Below are positions 15,839-23,925 of a stretch of 49,279 bases of DNA, piece after piece (the first letter of the stretch is position 1; each line of letters opens with the position of its first letter). The stretch covers positions 1 through 49,279 of the forward strand of contig JAEWER010000016.1 of assembly GCA_023389255.1 (NCBI GenBank). The letters run 5' to 3'. The DNA is from Bacillota bacterium. GTDB taxonomy: Bacteria; Bacillota; Clostridia; Saccharofermentanales; DTU023. The translations under genes and the position numbers were made by a program. Below the pieces are notes generated by a model, which saw only the letters and a list, made by a program, of their open reading frames with translations, searched no databases and had not been told where the DNA came from.

Positions 15839-16429
15839 CTACTTCTTTCTCTGCCTCACTCGTGAATATATAAATGCACCATACAAAAATAAGATCGGTA
15901 GCAACAAACCAACTATAGTAAAAGAAACACCAATTTTATGGTGAAGGCCAACCAACAAAATTGACAGTAAAGGTAAAATAATTTTCTGCCAAGGATGTAT
16001 CTGCGTAACGGCGTACAAGGAGAGAACTGTCGCTAAGACAAACACAAGTAACGGGAAGACGTTTAATTTCAACCCTGAACTAAGCACCACCACGTAGTAA
16101 CAACCCACTAAGGCAATAGCCGTAAAAGTTGCTGCGTAGACTAAAAATGAGTGCTGTATATTAATAGCAAAACGCTCACCCTCCTGCTGACACTTCTTCG
16201 TAGCTAAGGCTTGATTAAAAATATATTTGCCTAGTAGCACAAATAGAGAACAAGCTAGGGGGAGCAAAAGAATTTCGTATTTACTGCCATACCTAGTCGC
16301 TTCACCTGTTGCATTGTAGTGGGCAATTATTTTGCCCGGTGCTATCCCCAGAGTTAGTAAAGCAAAAACTAGTTGTAGAGCAAGGGAAACTATACATATG
16401 CGCAAAATATTAGTTTTGATTCGTTGCAT
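15839..16429 (-). CDS. DUF1648-domain membrane protein
   Basis: 196 residues with five or six hydrophobic segments. Residues 31-57 (PGKIIAHYNATGEATRYGSK) match the DUF1648 signature, in which a proline and a histidine precede an N-x-x-G turn; such proteins include the SdpI immunity family, but the SdpI-specific part is not evident. The C-terminus is basic (RVRQRKK), so cytosolic. GGGGGTG lies 6 nt before the ATG. It stands 76 nt ahead of the interrupted Q/P-rich gene on the same strand. Function unknown. Confidence 0.8.
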   Translation of the reverse strand: MQRIKTNILRICIVSLALQLVFALLTLGIAPGKIIAHYNATGEATRYGSKYEILLLPLACSLFVLLGKYIFNQALATKKCQQEGERFAINIQHSFLVYAATFTAIALVGCYYVVVLSSGLKLNVFPLLVFVLATVLSLYAVTQIHPWQKIILPLLSILLVGLHHKIGVSFTIVGLLLPILFLYGAFIYSRVRQRKK

Positions 16430-16461
16430 TTTGTCACCCCCGTTAGCTAAATTTGTGTCCC

Positions 16462-16485
16462 AACTCAGATTGCTATCTCTGAGTT
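16462..16485 (-). promoter_or_regulatory. Inverted repeat in the leader of the DUF1648 gene
   Basis: Arms AACTCAGA and TCTGAGTT (8 bp each, perfect) around an 8-nt loop, 33 nt upstream of the ATG. No T-tract follows in either direction. It could be an operator or an mRNA hairpin; no function can be assigned. Confidence 0.4.
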
Positions 16486-16516
16486 AGTAATCTAATTTAT
16501 CTGTATAATAAACCAA

Positions 16517-16544
16517 AGAAAAGGCGGGAGTACCCGCCTTTTCT
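16517..16544. terminator. Terminator of the hexitol operon
   Basis: A 12-bp GC-rich hairpin (AGAAAAGGCGGG/CCCGCCTTTTCT, loop AGTA). On the minus strand it continues TTTGGTTTATT, 21 nt past the mtlA stop. Confidence 0.85.
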
Positions 16545-16565
16545 CTTATGTCTGTTTTTTGCTCT

Positions 16566-18425
16566 TTACTTTGCTTCTTGTGTTAGCTGTTCATATACCC
16601 AATCCACATCGCTTGTCGTTTTCAAACGCTCCAAACGCTCGGGATCTTCTAAGATGGTACACAATTTGGCTAGCAGATCTAAATGCTCATTGCCTACGCC
16701 AGCGATACCGATTACAAGTTGAGCTTTCTCCTCGCCAAAAGGTACACCCTCAGGAAATTGCAAGACAGAAATCCCTGTCTTTTTTACCGCTTCCTTAGCT
16801 TCATTGGTGCCGTGTGGGATAGCAACGCCCATACCAATGTAGGTGGACAGCAATTTTTCTCGTTCTTGCATGGCATCCAGGTAGGCCTCTTCCACACAAC
16901 CTGCTTCTAACAGAATTTTACCTGCCATACGAATGGCTGTTTCTTTATCTGTAGTTGCCTGTTGTAAACAGATAGCGTTCTTGTGCAGAATTTCTGTCAT
17001 CTTGATCGTGGGATGAGTAGTATTTTGCTCTAAACTCTCACTTATCTGATCGCTAGTATCTGAATTAACCAACTCCTTGAGCAAGTTATCTAGTGCTGGA
17101 TCTGATAAGAAATTGTTGATACAAATCACGGTTGCATTAGGACATGTAGACATCGCACGCTCACGCAAAATGTGTTGAACAACTACGATATCAGCATGGC
17201 CAGGAATATTATCAACCGAAGAGTTAGTGACACTGATCTCTGGTGCAACCTCTTTCAGACGATTGCGGAAACGAGTTGCACCCATGGCGGAAGAACCCAT
17301 ACCAGCATCACAAGCAAATACAATAGCTTGTACTTTACCACTAACTTTGGTATTGATCTCTGTATGAGCTGGTTGATCCTGTGCAACGTCATTTTTACTT
17401 ACCACTTCCTTATCGCCACCAGCCAATCTGACAATGGGAGAAGCGATTAAGAAGGACACTACTGTACCCAAAATGACACCAACTAAAACTATCCATTGTT
17501 CACCGTTCGGGCTCATCGCCATAAAAGCAATAATTGAACCAGGTGAGGCCGGACCAGTTAAACCAGCATGCATGATGCTATACCAGAAAATAGAAACCAT
17601 ATTACCGACGATGGGCGCCACAATCAGTAGCGGATTCATCAGGATATAAGGGAAATAAATTTCATGAATACCACCGAGCAAATGGATAATCATCGCACCT
17701 GGAGTTGATTGCTTAGTGATCTTATTTTTACTAAAGAAGAAGCACGCTAAGAGCACGCCGAAACCAGGTCCTGGATTGGCTTCCAACATGTACATAATGG
17801 ATTTACCAGCTTCAGCTACCTGTTCACCTGCTAGCGGTGTAAAGATACCATGGTTGATCGCATTATTGAGGAATAAGACTTTGGCAGGTTCAATAAAGAT
17901 GGATACCAAAGGCAACAGTGTATGGGTAATCAGGAAATCAACGCCCACTGATAAAACGCTGAGAATGGTTGCCATCACTGGACCAACTACCAGGAAGCCT
18001 GCTATTGATAGCAACAAACCTACGATGGCAATCGAGAAATTTCTGACGAGCATTTCAAAACCAGCTGGTGTTTTCGGTTCGATGAATTGCTCCCACTTCT
18101 TGATGCACCAACCTCCCAGCGGTCCCATGACCATAGCCGCCATCAACATGGTAATGTTCAAATTGGTCAAAATGGCACCCATAATAGCGATAGCACCAAC
18201 TACTTGACCACTTTTACCGCCTACCATGTAACCGCCTGTCGAAGCAATTAAAATTGGGATCAAATAGGTCAACATGGGGCCAACCACTTGACTTAACTCT
18301 TTGTTCGGCAACCAGCCTGTATCGATAAACAGAGCTGCAAAAAAGCCGAATGCAATAAGCGCACCGATATTCGGCATCACCATTGCCGAAAGGAACTTAC
18401 CGAAACGCTGAATTGTATTTTTCAT
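16566..18425 (-). CDS. mtlA: Mannitol-type PTS enzyme IICBA
   Basis: 619 residues from the ATG at 18425, which is 6 nt after AGGAGG; a GTG two codons earlier is less well placed. It takes up a hexitol and phosphorylates it. Order: IIC membrane domain (about 1-335) with NNAINHGIFTPL and GGIHEIYFPYILMNP, both mannitol-family signatures; IIB (about 365-460) with the phosphocysteine in FACDAGMGSSAMG; IIA (about 470-619) with the phosphohistidine in GVAIPHGTNEA. All three phosphotransfer sites are intact, and the length matches full MtlA. Last gene of a three-gene operon; no mtlD follows. Confidence 0.94.
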   Translation of the reverse strand: MKNTIQRFGKFLSAMVMPNIGALIAFGFFAALFIDTGWLPNKELSQVVGPMLTYLIPILIASTGGYMVGGKSGQVVGAIAIMGAILTNLNITMLMAAMVMGPLGGWCIKKWEQFIEPKTPAGFEMLVRNFSIAIVGLLLSIAGFLVVGPVMATILSVLSVGVDFLITHTLLPLVSIFIEPAKVLFLNNAINHGIFTPLAGEQVAEAGKSIMYMLEANPGPGFGVLLACFFFSKNKITKQSTPGAMIIHLLGGIHEIYFPYILMNPLLIVAPIVGNMVSIFWYSIMHAGLTGPASPGSIIAFMAMSPNGEQWIVLVGVILGTVVSFLIASPIVRLAGGDKEVVSKNDVAQDQPAHTEINTKVSGKVQAIVFACDAGMGSSAMGATRFRNRLKEVAPEISVTNSSVDNIPGHADIVVVQHILRERAMSTCPNATVICINNFLSDPALDNLLKELVNSDTSDQISESLEQNTTHPTIKMTEILHKNAICLQQATTDKETAIRMAGKILLEAGCVEEAYLDAMQEREKLLSTYIGMGVAIPHGTNEAKEAVKKTGISVLQFPEGVPFGEEKAQLVIGIAGVGNEHLDLLAKLCTILEDPERLERLKTTSDVDWVYEQLTQEAK

Positions 18426-18464
18426 TTCCACCCTCCTATAGGCATCGGACGATGGGTGGATGGA

Positions 18465-19226
18465 TTAAATTACCGTAACTCCTTCTCTTTGGCAGAGAGC
18501 TCGGATTTCTTCTGGAAAATGATCATCGACAATCAGGATATCGATATCTGCAAGTTGGCAAATCTGAAAACTACACTTCACTCCGATTTTGGATGAATCC
18601 ATCAGCACAATCACTTGATCTGCCTGCTTGATTACTTGTTGCTTCAGAATTGTTTCTTCTTTCATGCCACAAGAAAAGCCAGCTTCAGGATGGAATCCTG
18701 TCACACCCAAGTACACTTGACTGAAATTTACTTGCTCCAGCTCTTTGATCGCCGAGTAGCCATAAACACTGTGACTGTAGCGATTAAATTTACCGCCAGG
18801 CAACATCACTTCAGGATTTTTCAAATCTGCCAGTGCCGTTGCACAACTCAAACCTGTGGTGTAAATCAGGTAGGAGGCATCGGGTATCTGTTTAGCCATG
18901 GCTGTGGTACTGCTACCAGAATCCAGATAAATGGTTGTATCCTTTTCCAGCAATGCCACTGCTTTTTGGGCCATTATTTCTTTTTCGGTGATGTGTCTTA
19001 CCAGTTTTCTTTGCAGAAAATCATCTGTACCTATCAATGCTTGTACCGATCTAGCTCCTCCGTGGACACGCAGAATTTTCTTTTCTTCATCTAGCATTTT
19101 TAAGTCGGTACGCAATGTCATTTCCGAGACGTGGGGAAACTTCGCTTTCAGTTCTGCAAAACGTACTTCCCCTTTTTCGTTAATCCATTGTAGAAGTTGT
19201 TTTCTACGTTGCTCCATCGTCTCCAT
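18465..19226 (-). CDS. DeoR-family transcriptional regulator of the hexitol operon
   Basis: 253 residues. The N-terminal helix-turn-helix (RRKQLLQWINEKGEVRFAEL, then SEMTLRTDLKMLDEE, DeoR signature) binds DNA; residues 75-253 form the sugar-phosphate-sensing domain with TIYLDSGSSTTAMAK and IVLMDSSKIG. AGGAGG precedes the ATG by 4 nt. Placed between the dehydrogenase and PTS genes, it most likely controls them in response to a phosphorylated sugar, possibly through the palindromes upstream of the operon. Confidence 0.92.
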   Translation of the reverse strand: METMEQRRKQLLQWINEKGEVRFAELKAKFPHVSEMTLRTDLKMLDEEKKILRVHGGARSVQALIGTDDFLQRKLVRHITEKEIMAQKAVALLEKDTTIYLDSGSSTTAMAKQIPDASYLIYTTGLSCATALADLKNPEVMLPGGKFNRYSHSVYGYSAIKELEQVNFSQVYLGVTGFHPEAGFSCGMKEETILKQQVIKQADQVIVLMDSSKIGVKCSFQICQLADIDILIVDDHFPEEIRALCQREGVTVI

Positions 19227-19264
19227 ATGACCTCCTGCTCAACGGATGAGCAGGCTCATCCGTG

Positions 19265-20530
19265 TTACTTTACAAACTGTTCCAACAAGAAACGTTCGGC
19301 TTCTAAGTTCCACAAGTTGTTATGTTTTTCTACAATTTCTGCCAAAGTAACGAAGCGATCATCGTTGACCTTAGCTGCATGTTCTCTAAATTTGGTGATA
19401 TCCACTAGAGGCATAGATAAATGCGTGTAGATTAATTTTTTGCCTCCTGGAATCTTCGGCAGATTGAGTGTGGTTTCCACCACGCAATCCAAACCACCGA
19501 CGTGCGTTACCATGGTTGCTGGATTGATTCTTCCCTCTGCAGTTAGACGAAGCGATTCTAACATATCATCTGTGTTGCCACCTGTAGTACCCATAACATG
19601 CGTGGAGTTGTAATGGATATCGTAGAAATTAATCGGTGCTGAAAACTCTGTATCTGTAGGTCCAGCAAAGAAATTCAGACAACCATCACGTCCTAAAATA
19701 GCACTCGATTGTTTTAAGACTTCTTCTACTGGCGCATAACAAAATACATCGTCATAACCTGTGTTGTCGGTAATCTCCAGCAAGGTTTTTACTGGATCTT
19801 CTACCTTGGCTGTGTTCACAAAGTGCAAGCTGATACCTTTTGCTTTTGCCTCTGCTACAGGAAATAAGCTCTCTGCTCTTTGTAAACGTTCTTCATTGAT
19901 GTCTGTTACTACCACCAAAGCGGGACGCACATCACGGTTTAAGGCATAGCTCAAAGCGCCTAATCCCATAGGACCTGCACCAGCCATAATCGCCAATTTA
20001 CCGTCCTTTTTAATGCCCATTTCGTGTGTATACACACCCATTTTAGTATGGTAGGTTGCGTTGAAAGCACCAATACTACATGACATGGGTTCTGCTAAGG
20101 ATGCTTCGTAATAGGCTTCACCCTCGTAAGGTAGTAGGCAACCAACTTCCATGACTTCTTTGGGGATGATGCAATAGGTGGCATCACCACCGCAGAATTC
20201 ATAAGAATAACCAGGACTCCACATTGTTCCCTTGTAGTTTAAGGCTGGTTGTAAAGTGAATTTCATGCCAGGTTTGAATGTATCCTGATGATTTTTACCC
20301 ACCTGTACAATGTCACCTGCTAATTCGTGGCCTACAATTGCTGGATGTTCTGCCACATCGTCATGTACACGCTTATGTTTGGTACCTAGCGTGGCACACT
20401 TGTACGTCGACATACAGATGCTGTCCGAAACGATTTTTACCAAAATTTCGTCGTCTGTAATTTCTGGCAAGGTGAATGTATCTAAACGCAAATCACCTGC
20501 GCCGTGTAAACGCACTGCTTTTGCTTCCAT
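19265..20530 (-). CDS. Zinc-dependent medium-chain dehydrogenase, SorE (L-sorbose-1-phosphate reductase)-like
   Basis: 421 residues, MDR superfamily. Catalytic zinc site: C in DSICMSTYKC near 38 and the GHE motif in HPAIVGHELAGD; NAD(P)-binding glycine motif GAGPMGLG near 182. The length and the EFCGGDATYCIIPKEV segment fit the SorE group, which interconverts ketose-1-phosphate and hexitol-6-phosphate. In this operon the simplest role is oxidation of the hexitol phosphate made by the PTS, in place of the usual MtlD; that role is inference. First gene of the operon, Shine-Dalgarno AAAGGA about 9 nt upstream. Confidence 0.82.
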   Translation of the reverse strand: MEAKAVRLHGAGDLRLDTFTLPEITDDEILVKIVSDSICMSTYKCATLGTKHKRVHDDVAEHPAIVGHELAGDIVQVGKNHQDTFKPGMKFTLQPALNYKGTMWSPGYSYEFCGGDATYCIIPKEVMEVGCLLPYEGEAYYEASLAEPMSCSIGAFNATYHTKMGVYTHEMGIKKDGKLAIMAGAGPMGLGALSYALNRDVRPALVVVTDINEERLQRAESLFPVAEAKAKGISLHFVNTAKVEDPVKTLLEITDNTGYDDVFCYAPVEEVLKQSSAILGRDGCLNFFAGPTDTEFSAPINFYDIHYNSTHVMGTTGGNTDDMLESLRLTAEGRINPATMVTHVGGLDCVVETTLNLPKIPGGKKLIYTHLSMPLVDITKFREHAAKVNDDRFVTLAEIVEKHNNLWNLEAERFLLEQFVK

Positions 20531-20563
20531 TTTAACACTTCCTTTCTGCTCAATTTTTGAAAC

Positions 20564-20590
20564 AAAGAACGATAGAACCTATCATTCTTT
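20564..20590 (-). promoter_or_regulatory. Imperfect inverted repeat in the hexitol-operon leader
   Basis: Arms AAAGAACGATAG and CTATCATTCTTT (one mismatch in 12) around a 3-nt loop, 33 nt ahead of the dehydrogenase ATG. No T-tract follows, so it is more likely an operator or mRNA structure than a terminator. Confidence 0.45.
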
Positions 20591-20627
20591 AATGCATTTT
20601 TACTACAACAGTTTTATTTGTTGTTTT

Positions 20628-20644
20628 AACAGATTTAACCTGTT
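20628..20644 (-). promoter_or_regulatory. Operator-like palindrome at the hexitol-operon start site
   Basis: The 17-bp sequence AACAGATTTAACCTGTT has perfect 5-bp outer arms and a near-symmetric core. It abuts the -10 hexamer and covers the expected start of transcription, where a repressor would block initiation. Confidence 0.4.
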
Positions 20645-20671
20645 TATATCTTTTGTCTCAAAAGAAGTCAA
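20643..20671 (-). promoter_or_regulatory. Sigma-A promoter of the hexitol operon
   Basis: Minus strand: TTGACT (20666-20671), 17-nt spacer, TATAAA (20643-20648). The spacer itself is an inverted repeat, TCTTTT-GAGAC-AAAAGA. A cre-like core, TAAACGCTT, lies across the upstream edge of the -35, so catabolite control is possible but the site matches only 10 of 14 consensus positions. Confidence 0.7.
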
Positions 20672-20905
20672 GCGTTTAATGCACAAATTCAGGTGTGTTT
20701 AGTTGTGAATATTGCCTTTAATCATCAATTCGTTTTTGAAACAACAATGTGTTTAGCACCTAGCGTTCCATCTATAAAATACAAAGCGTAAGGTCGGATA
20801 ACTCTGCTATCACTGAGTGTAGCTTGTCTGCTACTGTAGTCTAAGCCTAATATTTTTGCTGTTTTGAACTTTGTAGTAATCCTCTTATATTTGTCAACAA
20901 AATAA
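20672..20905. other. Intergenic stretch without a recognised gene
   Basis: About 230 nt upstream of the hexitol promoter. On the minus strand one frame stays open from 20940 to a double TGA at 20722-20727 and looks protein-like (segments LGLDYSSRQATLSD and ALYFIDGTLGAKHIVV), but it has no ATG, GTG or usable TTG in its first 50 codons and runs through the flavodoxin terminator. It may be a decayed gene fragment or chance. Confidence 0.3.
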
Positions 20906-20933
20906 AAAGCACCACTCCAAAGAGTGGTGCTTT
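20906..20933 (-). terminator. Terminator of the DUF3793-flavodoxin operon
   Basis: A 12-bp hairpin (AAAGCACCACTC/GAGTGGTGCTTT, loop CAAA) followed on the minus strand by TTATTTTG, 33 nt past the flavodoxin stop. Confidence 0.85.
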
Positions 20934-20965
20934 GCTTCTGTTAGTTCAATTCAATTATCGAGTAA

Positions 20966-21394
20966 TTAACCGACCAGCTTGCTACCTAATTGCTTGCAAG
21001 ACTCGACTTCATCATCTTCATCGGGTGCTTCAAAGACAGCGAGACCATCGGCTTTGAGATTTAAACCTGCGTCTTTGGCATCGTCTTGCCACTTCTGCAT
21101 CCACTCACCATCGTTCCAAGAATATGAACCGAAAATGACTACGGGCTTATCTCCCAACTTTTCTTTTAATTCATCGTAGAAGGGAGCAAATTCACCATCT
21201 TCTAACTCCTCATCACCCATGGCGGGGCAACCTAAGGCCAGAGCATCGAATGCTAAAGCACTGTCAACATCGGTATCGCTAACTTGCAAGACTTCTGCCT
21301 CGCTACCAGCCTCTTTGATACCTTCTGCGATTAACTCTGCCATTTGCTCGGTGTTACCCGTACCAGTCCAGTAAATTACTGCTGCTTTTGCCAT
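20966..21394 (-). CDS. Short-chain flavodoxin
   Basis: 142 residues, acidic, soluble. The FMN phosphate loop is YWTGTGNTEQMA at residues 8-19; the isoalloxazine loops are GCPAMGDEELED near 55 and FGSYSWNDGEWM near 87, the latter with the stacking aromatic. It carries single electrons in place of ferredoxin. GGAGG precedes the ATG. Follows a DUF3793 gene by 23 nt, a pairing common in Clostridia. Confidence 0.95.
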   Translation of the reverse strand: MAKAAVIYWTGTGNTEQMAELIAEGIKEAGSEAEVLQVSDTDVDSALAFDALALGCPAMGDEELEDGEFAPFYDELKEKLGDKPVVIFGSYSWNDGEWMQKWQDDAKDAGLNLKADGLAVFEAPDEDDEVESCKQLGSKLVG

Positions 21395-21417
21395 AATTAT
21401 TTCCTCCAGAATTCTGT

Positions 21418-22005
21418 TTAAGCAGTGTACTCCTCAAGGGGGCAATCCCATAAGGCACTGCCAGTGCGCATATGACGTAGCAAACAATCTCGACAAGCAT
21501 TAAACTCCGCGAATCTCGCTTTAGCTTGCTCCTGATCGGCATATACTTTCCAATAGCCACTGATCAGACAATCGCTTCCACCACAGGTGATAAACCCTCT
21601 GACATCTGCAACTGGATAACCTAAAAATAAACCAATTTCGTGGGGAAACCCTGCACTTAAACTTTGCAGACGTGCACGCAACTCCAGTAGCAATTGCAAA
21701 AACCAATCTTCTGTTTCGCTGTACACATAACCAAATTCAGCTAATGCGCTTTTTACTTCCGCTTTTTGCAACCACTCACAGAGCAATGTACGCCGATACA
21801 CGTACACATATTGTACGTGGCTCCGTGCTAAAATCAGTATTTCCAGATCTTGCCACAGATCAGGTTTAGTCTTTAGATAAGCATCGAGGTCGCGTTTTAA
21901 TCTCAAGTCGTCTTTGGGAAAACAGACTAGGCAAGCCGGCTTTTTGCCCATAATCGTACTAGCACAGTGATTAACTAGTTTACGTTCTAAATAGGCAAAA
22001 GGCAT
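21418..22005 (-). CDS. DUF3793 family protein
   Basis: 195 residues from the ATG at 22005, chosen for AGGAG 7 nt upstream; an upstream GTG/ATG-type extension of 12 codons lacks a site. Family marks: HCASTIMGKKPACLVCF at the N-terminus, FPHEIGLFLGYPVADVRGFI in the middle, and GYWKVYADQEQA before a C-terminal cysteine pair (CRDCLL). Biochemical function is unknown; the steady link to flavodoxin suggests an electron-transfer or redox-linked role, which is inference. Cysteines at the N- and C-ends could bind metal. Confidence 0.88.
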   Translation of the reverse strand: MPFAYLERKLVNHCASTIMGKKPACLVCFPKDDLRLKRDLDAYLKTKPDLWQDLEILILARSHVQYVYVYRRTLLCEWLQKAEVKSALAEFGYVYSETEDWFLQLLLELRARLQSLSAGFPHEIGLFLGYPVADVRGFITCGGSDCLISGYWKVYADQEQAKARFAEFNACRDCLLRHMRTGSALWDCPLEEYTA

Positions 22006-22047
22006 CTTGCACTCCTCAAGTTTGCTTAGGCTAACTGTCACTAACTC

Positions 22048-22076
22048 ATATTACCTAATGCTAACTAAAGTGTCAA
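22048..22076 (-). promoter_or_regulatory. Promoter of the DUF3793-flavodoxin operon
   Basis: Minus strand: consensus TTGACA (22071-22076), 17-nt spacer, TAATAT (22048-22053). The spacer and leader carry three GTTAG-type repeats. It separates this pair from the long hflX-moaA run upstream. Confidence 0.7.
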
Positions 22077-22116
22077 AACGCCTATCAATTCAGTGTTTCA
22101 GCTAGCTCTTAGATTT

Positions 22117-23307
22117 TTACTGCTCTGTTGCTTCGTAGCTAATGCGCTTCTTTGCACCTAATTCTAATAATTTAGCTACTAACATAGCACGCAGTTCTGG
22201 GATACCAGCACCAGTCTTAGCAGATATCTCTGCCACTTCTGGTTGATCACTACGTCTGAGCAGAGCATACAATTCTGGCTCAATCTCTTCGCTGTTGATT
22301 TGATCCATTTTATTGAGCACATCAATACGGGGAATGTGGTTAGCTTTCAGCTCCGTCAAAAGCTCTAGACAGACACGCACACAATCTCCTGCTTGGGGAT
22401 CGGCCGCATCTACCACGTGCAAAATTAAATCGGCGTGAGCCGCTTCTTCTAAAGTGGATTTGAAAGCTTCGACTAGGTGGTGAGGCAACTTGCGTACAAA
22501 CCCTACTGTATCAGTGAGCACTACATCATTTTTGATCTCTGCCAAATTAAAACGTCTACTAGCAGGATCTAAGGTAGCAAACACTTGGTCCTGTGCCAGT
22601 AGCTCACTCTTGCACAAAGTATTGACCAGCGTACTCTTGCCAGCATTGGTATAGCCTACCACTGCAATATTGAATACCCCTGCCTGTCTTGTGCGCTTGG
22701 CACGATCTCGATTGCGTCTAGCCTCAACCTGTTTCAATTCTTTTTTCAGATGATCGATTCTTTTTCTGATATGACGACGATCTCGATCCATGATTGTTTC
22801 ACCAGGTCCTCTGGTGCCAATACCACCGCCTGTACGGGAGTGAAAACCAACCTGTGCTCTTAAGCGAGGTAACAGATAGGCTTGTTGCGCAAGTTCTACC
22901 TGCAATTTACCTTCTGCCGTTTTCGCTCTTCTGGCAAAAATATCTAGTATTAACAAACTGCGATCAACAACTTTCATCTGGCAATAGTCTTCAATATTGC
23001 GCAATTGAGCGGGGCTTAATTCATCATCACAAACTAAGATATTGGCGCCCACTGTTTCAGCTGCCAGTTTGAGTTCTTCTAACTTACCTTTGCCAATATA
23101 GGTCGCTGCATCAATTTGTTGACGGCGTTGTGAAAGCATGCCTACGACTTCACCGCCAGCAGCTCTGACTAGTTCACATAATTCCGCAAGTGAACGCTCA
23201 ACTTCTGCTTCGCTTTGTACACGTGCTAGACCAACACTGAAACAGAAAGCTAAGTCTTTAGTTCGCTTTTCAATTTCTAAAAACGCTTTGGGCTTATTTC
23301 CTGCCAT
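22117..23307 (-). CDS. hflX: Ribosome-splitting GTPase HflX
   Basis: 396 residues from the ATG at 23307, one base after the rdgB stop with GGAG just ahead; a TTG 7 codons upstream lies inside rdgB. HflX dissociates stalled 70S ribosomes under stress. The N-terminal domain (about 10-190) has the family segments GKGKLEEL, RSLLILDIFARRAKTAEGKLQVELAQ (long run shortened: DIFARRAKT) and GGGIGTRGPGE; the G domain has GYTNAGKS near 210, DTVGFVRKLPH (G3) and NKMD (G4). End of the long minus-strand run. Confidence 0.94.
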   Translation of the reverse strand: MAGNKPKAFLEIEKRTKDLAFCFSVGLARVQSEAEVERSLAELCELVRAAGGEVVGMLSQRRQQIDAATYIGKGKLEELKLAAETVGANILVCDDELSPAQLRNIEDYCQMKVVDRSLLILDIFARRAKTAEGKLQVELAQQAYLLPRLRAQVGFHSRTGGGIGTRGPGETIMDRDRRHIRKRIDHLKKELKQVEARRNRDRAKRTRQAGVFNIAVVGYTNAGKSTLVNTLCKSELLAQDQVFATLDPASRRFNLAEIKNDVVLTDTVGFVRKLPHHLVEAFKSTLEEAAHADLILHVVDAADPQAGDCVRVCLELLTELKANHIPRIDVLNKMDQINSEEIEPELYALLRRSDQPEVAEISAKTGAGIPELRAMLVAKLLELGAKKRISYEATEQ

Positions 23308-23308
23308 A

Positions 23309-23920
23309 TCACTCCGTCTTAGTATCAATTTTATTCAGATATGCCACACACTTAGCTAAGGCCTTGCCTCTGTGGCTACGTTCATTCTTAACTGCGGGTA
23401 GCATTTGTGCTGCTGTCTGTTTTAACTCTAAATCATAAAATACCGGATCGTAACCAAAACCATTTTCTCCCTCGACATGATCTAGTAATTTACCTTGCCA
23501 CTCACCAGTAAAGGTATGTTCGCGACCAGAAGGATCAATCAAGACAATTGCACAATGAAAAGCACAATCCCATTTGTCTTTGGGTACATCGATTAGCAAA
23601 TCCCATAGCATCTTTATTTTGTCTTTATACTGAGTTGACACACCACCAAAACGCGCTGAATAAATACCAGGATAACCATCCAAGGCATCTACTGATAAAC
23701 CAGAATCATCAGCTAGAACATACCCTCCTAAGGCATTGTGTACGGCTCTTGCTTTCAGTTGTGCATTGGCAACATAGCTATCGCCAGTTTCTTCCACTAC
23801 CCCTGTAAATCCTGCATCTGTTTGAGATATAAGCTCAAACTCTAAGCCTTGCAATAGGCTTCGCATCTCTTTAATTTTATTTTGATTGCCTGTAGCAATA
23901 ATTAGTTTTTGCATTTTCAT
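23309..23920 (-). CDS. rdgB: Non-canonical purine NTP pyrophosphatase (RdgB/HAM1 family)
   Basis: 203 residues. Hydrolyses dITP, XTP and similar damaged nucleotides to keep them out of nucleic acids. Motifs: IATGNQNKIKEM at the N-terminus, DDSGLSVDALDGYPGIYSAR near 70, GFGYDPVF near 155, and NERSHRGKAL near 180. An ATG two codons in (23914) has better spacing from AAGG and may be the real start. Five nt after dnaE and one before hflX. Confidence 0.94.
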   Translation of the reverse strand: MKMQKLIIATGNQNKIKEMRSLLQGLEFELISQTDAGFTGVVEETGDSYVANAQLKARAVHNALGGYVLADDSGLSVDALDGYPGIYSARFGGVSTQYKDKIKMLWDLLIDVPKDKWDCAFHCAIVLIDPSGREHTFTGEWQGKLLDHVEGENGFGYDPVFYDLELKQTAAQMLPAVKNERSHRGKALAKCVAYLNKIDTKTE

Positions 23921-23925
23921 CTACC

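Noticed and set aside
17716..18207. Long open frame on the plus strand inside mtlA
   Set aside because: It lies fully antisense to a clear IICBA gene, has no ribosome site and its translation is low-complexity; it is a shadow of the real gene. The same holds for plus-strand frames inside clpC, dnaE, uvrB, modA and moaA.
20667..20680. Full cre site
   Set aside because: Only the core TAAACGCTT matches; the outer G and C positions fail, so it is mentioned as cre-like and not listed as a separate site.
23308..23328. TTG start extending hflX by 7 codons
   Set aside because: It lies inside rdgB without a ribosome site, while the ATG at 23307 directly follows the rdgB stop with GGAG ahead.
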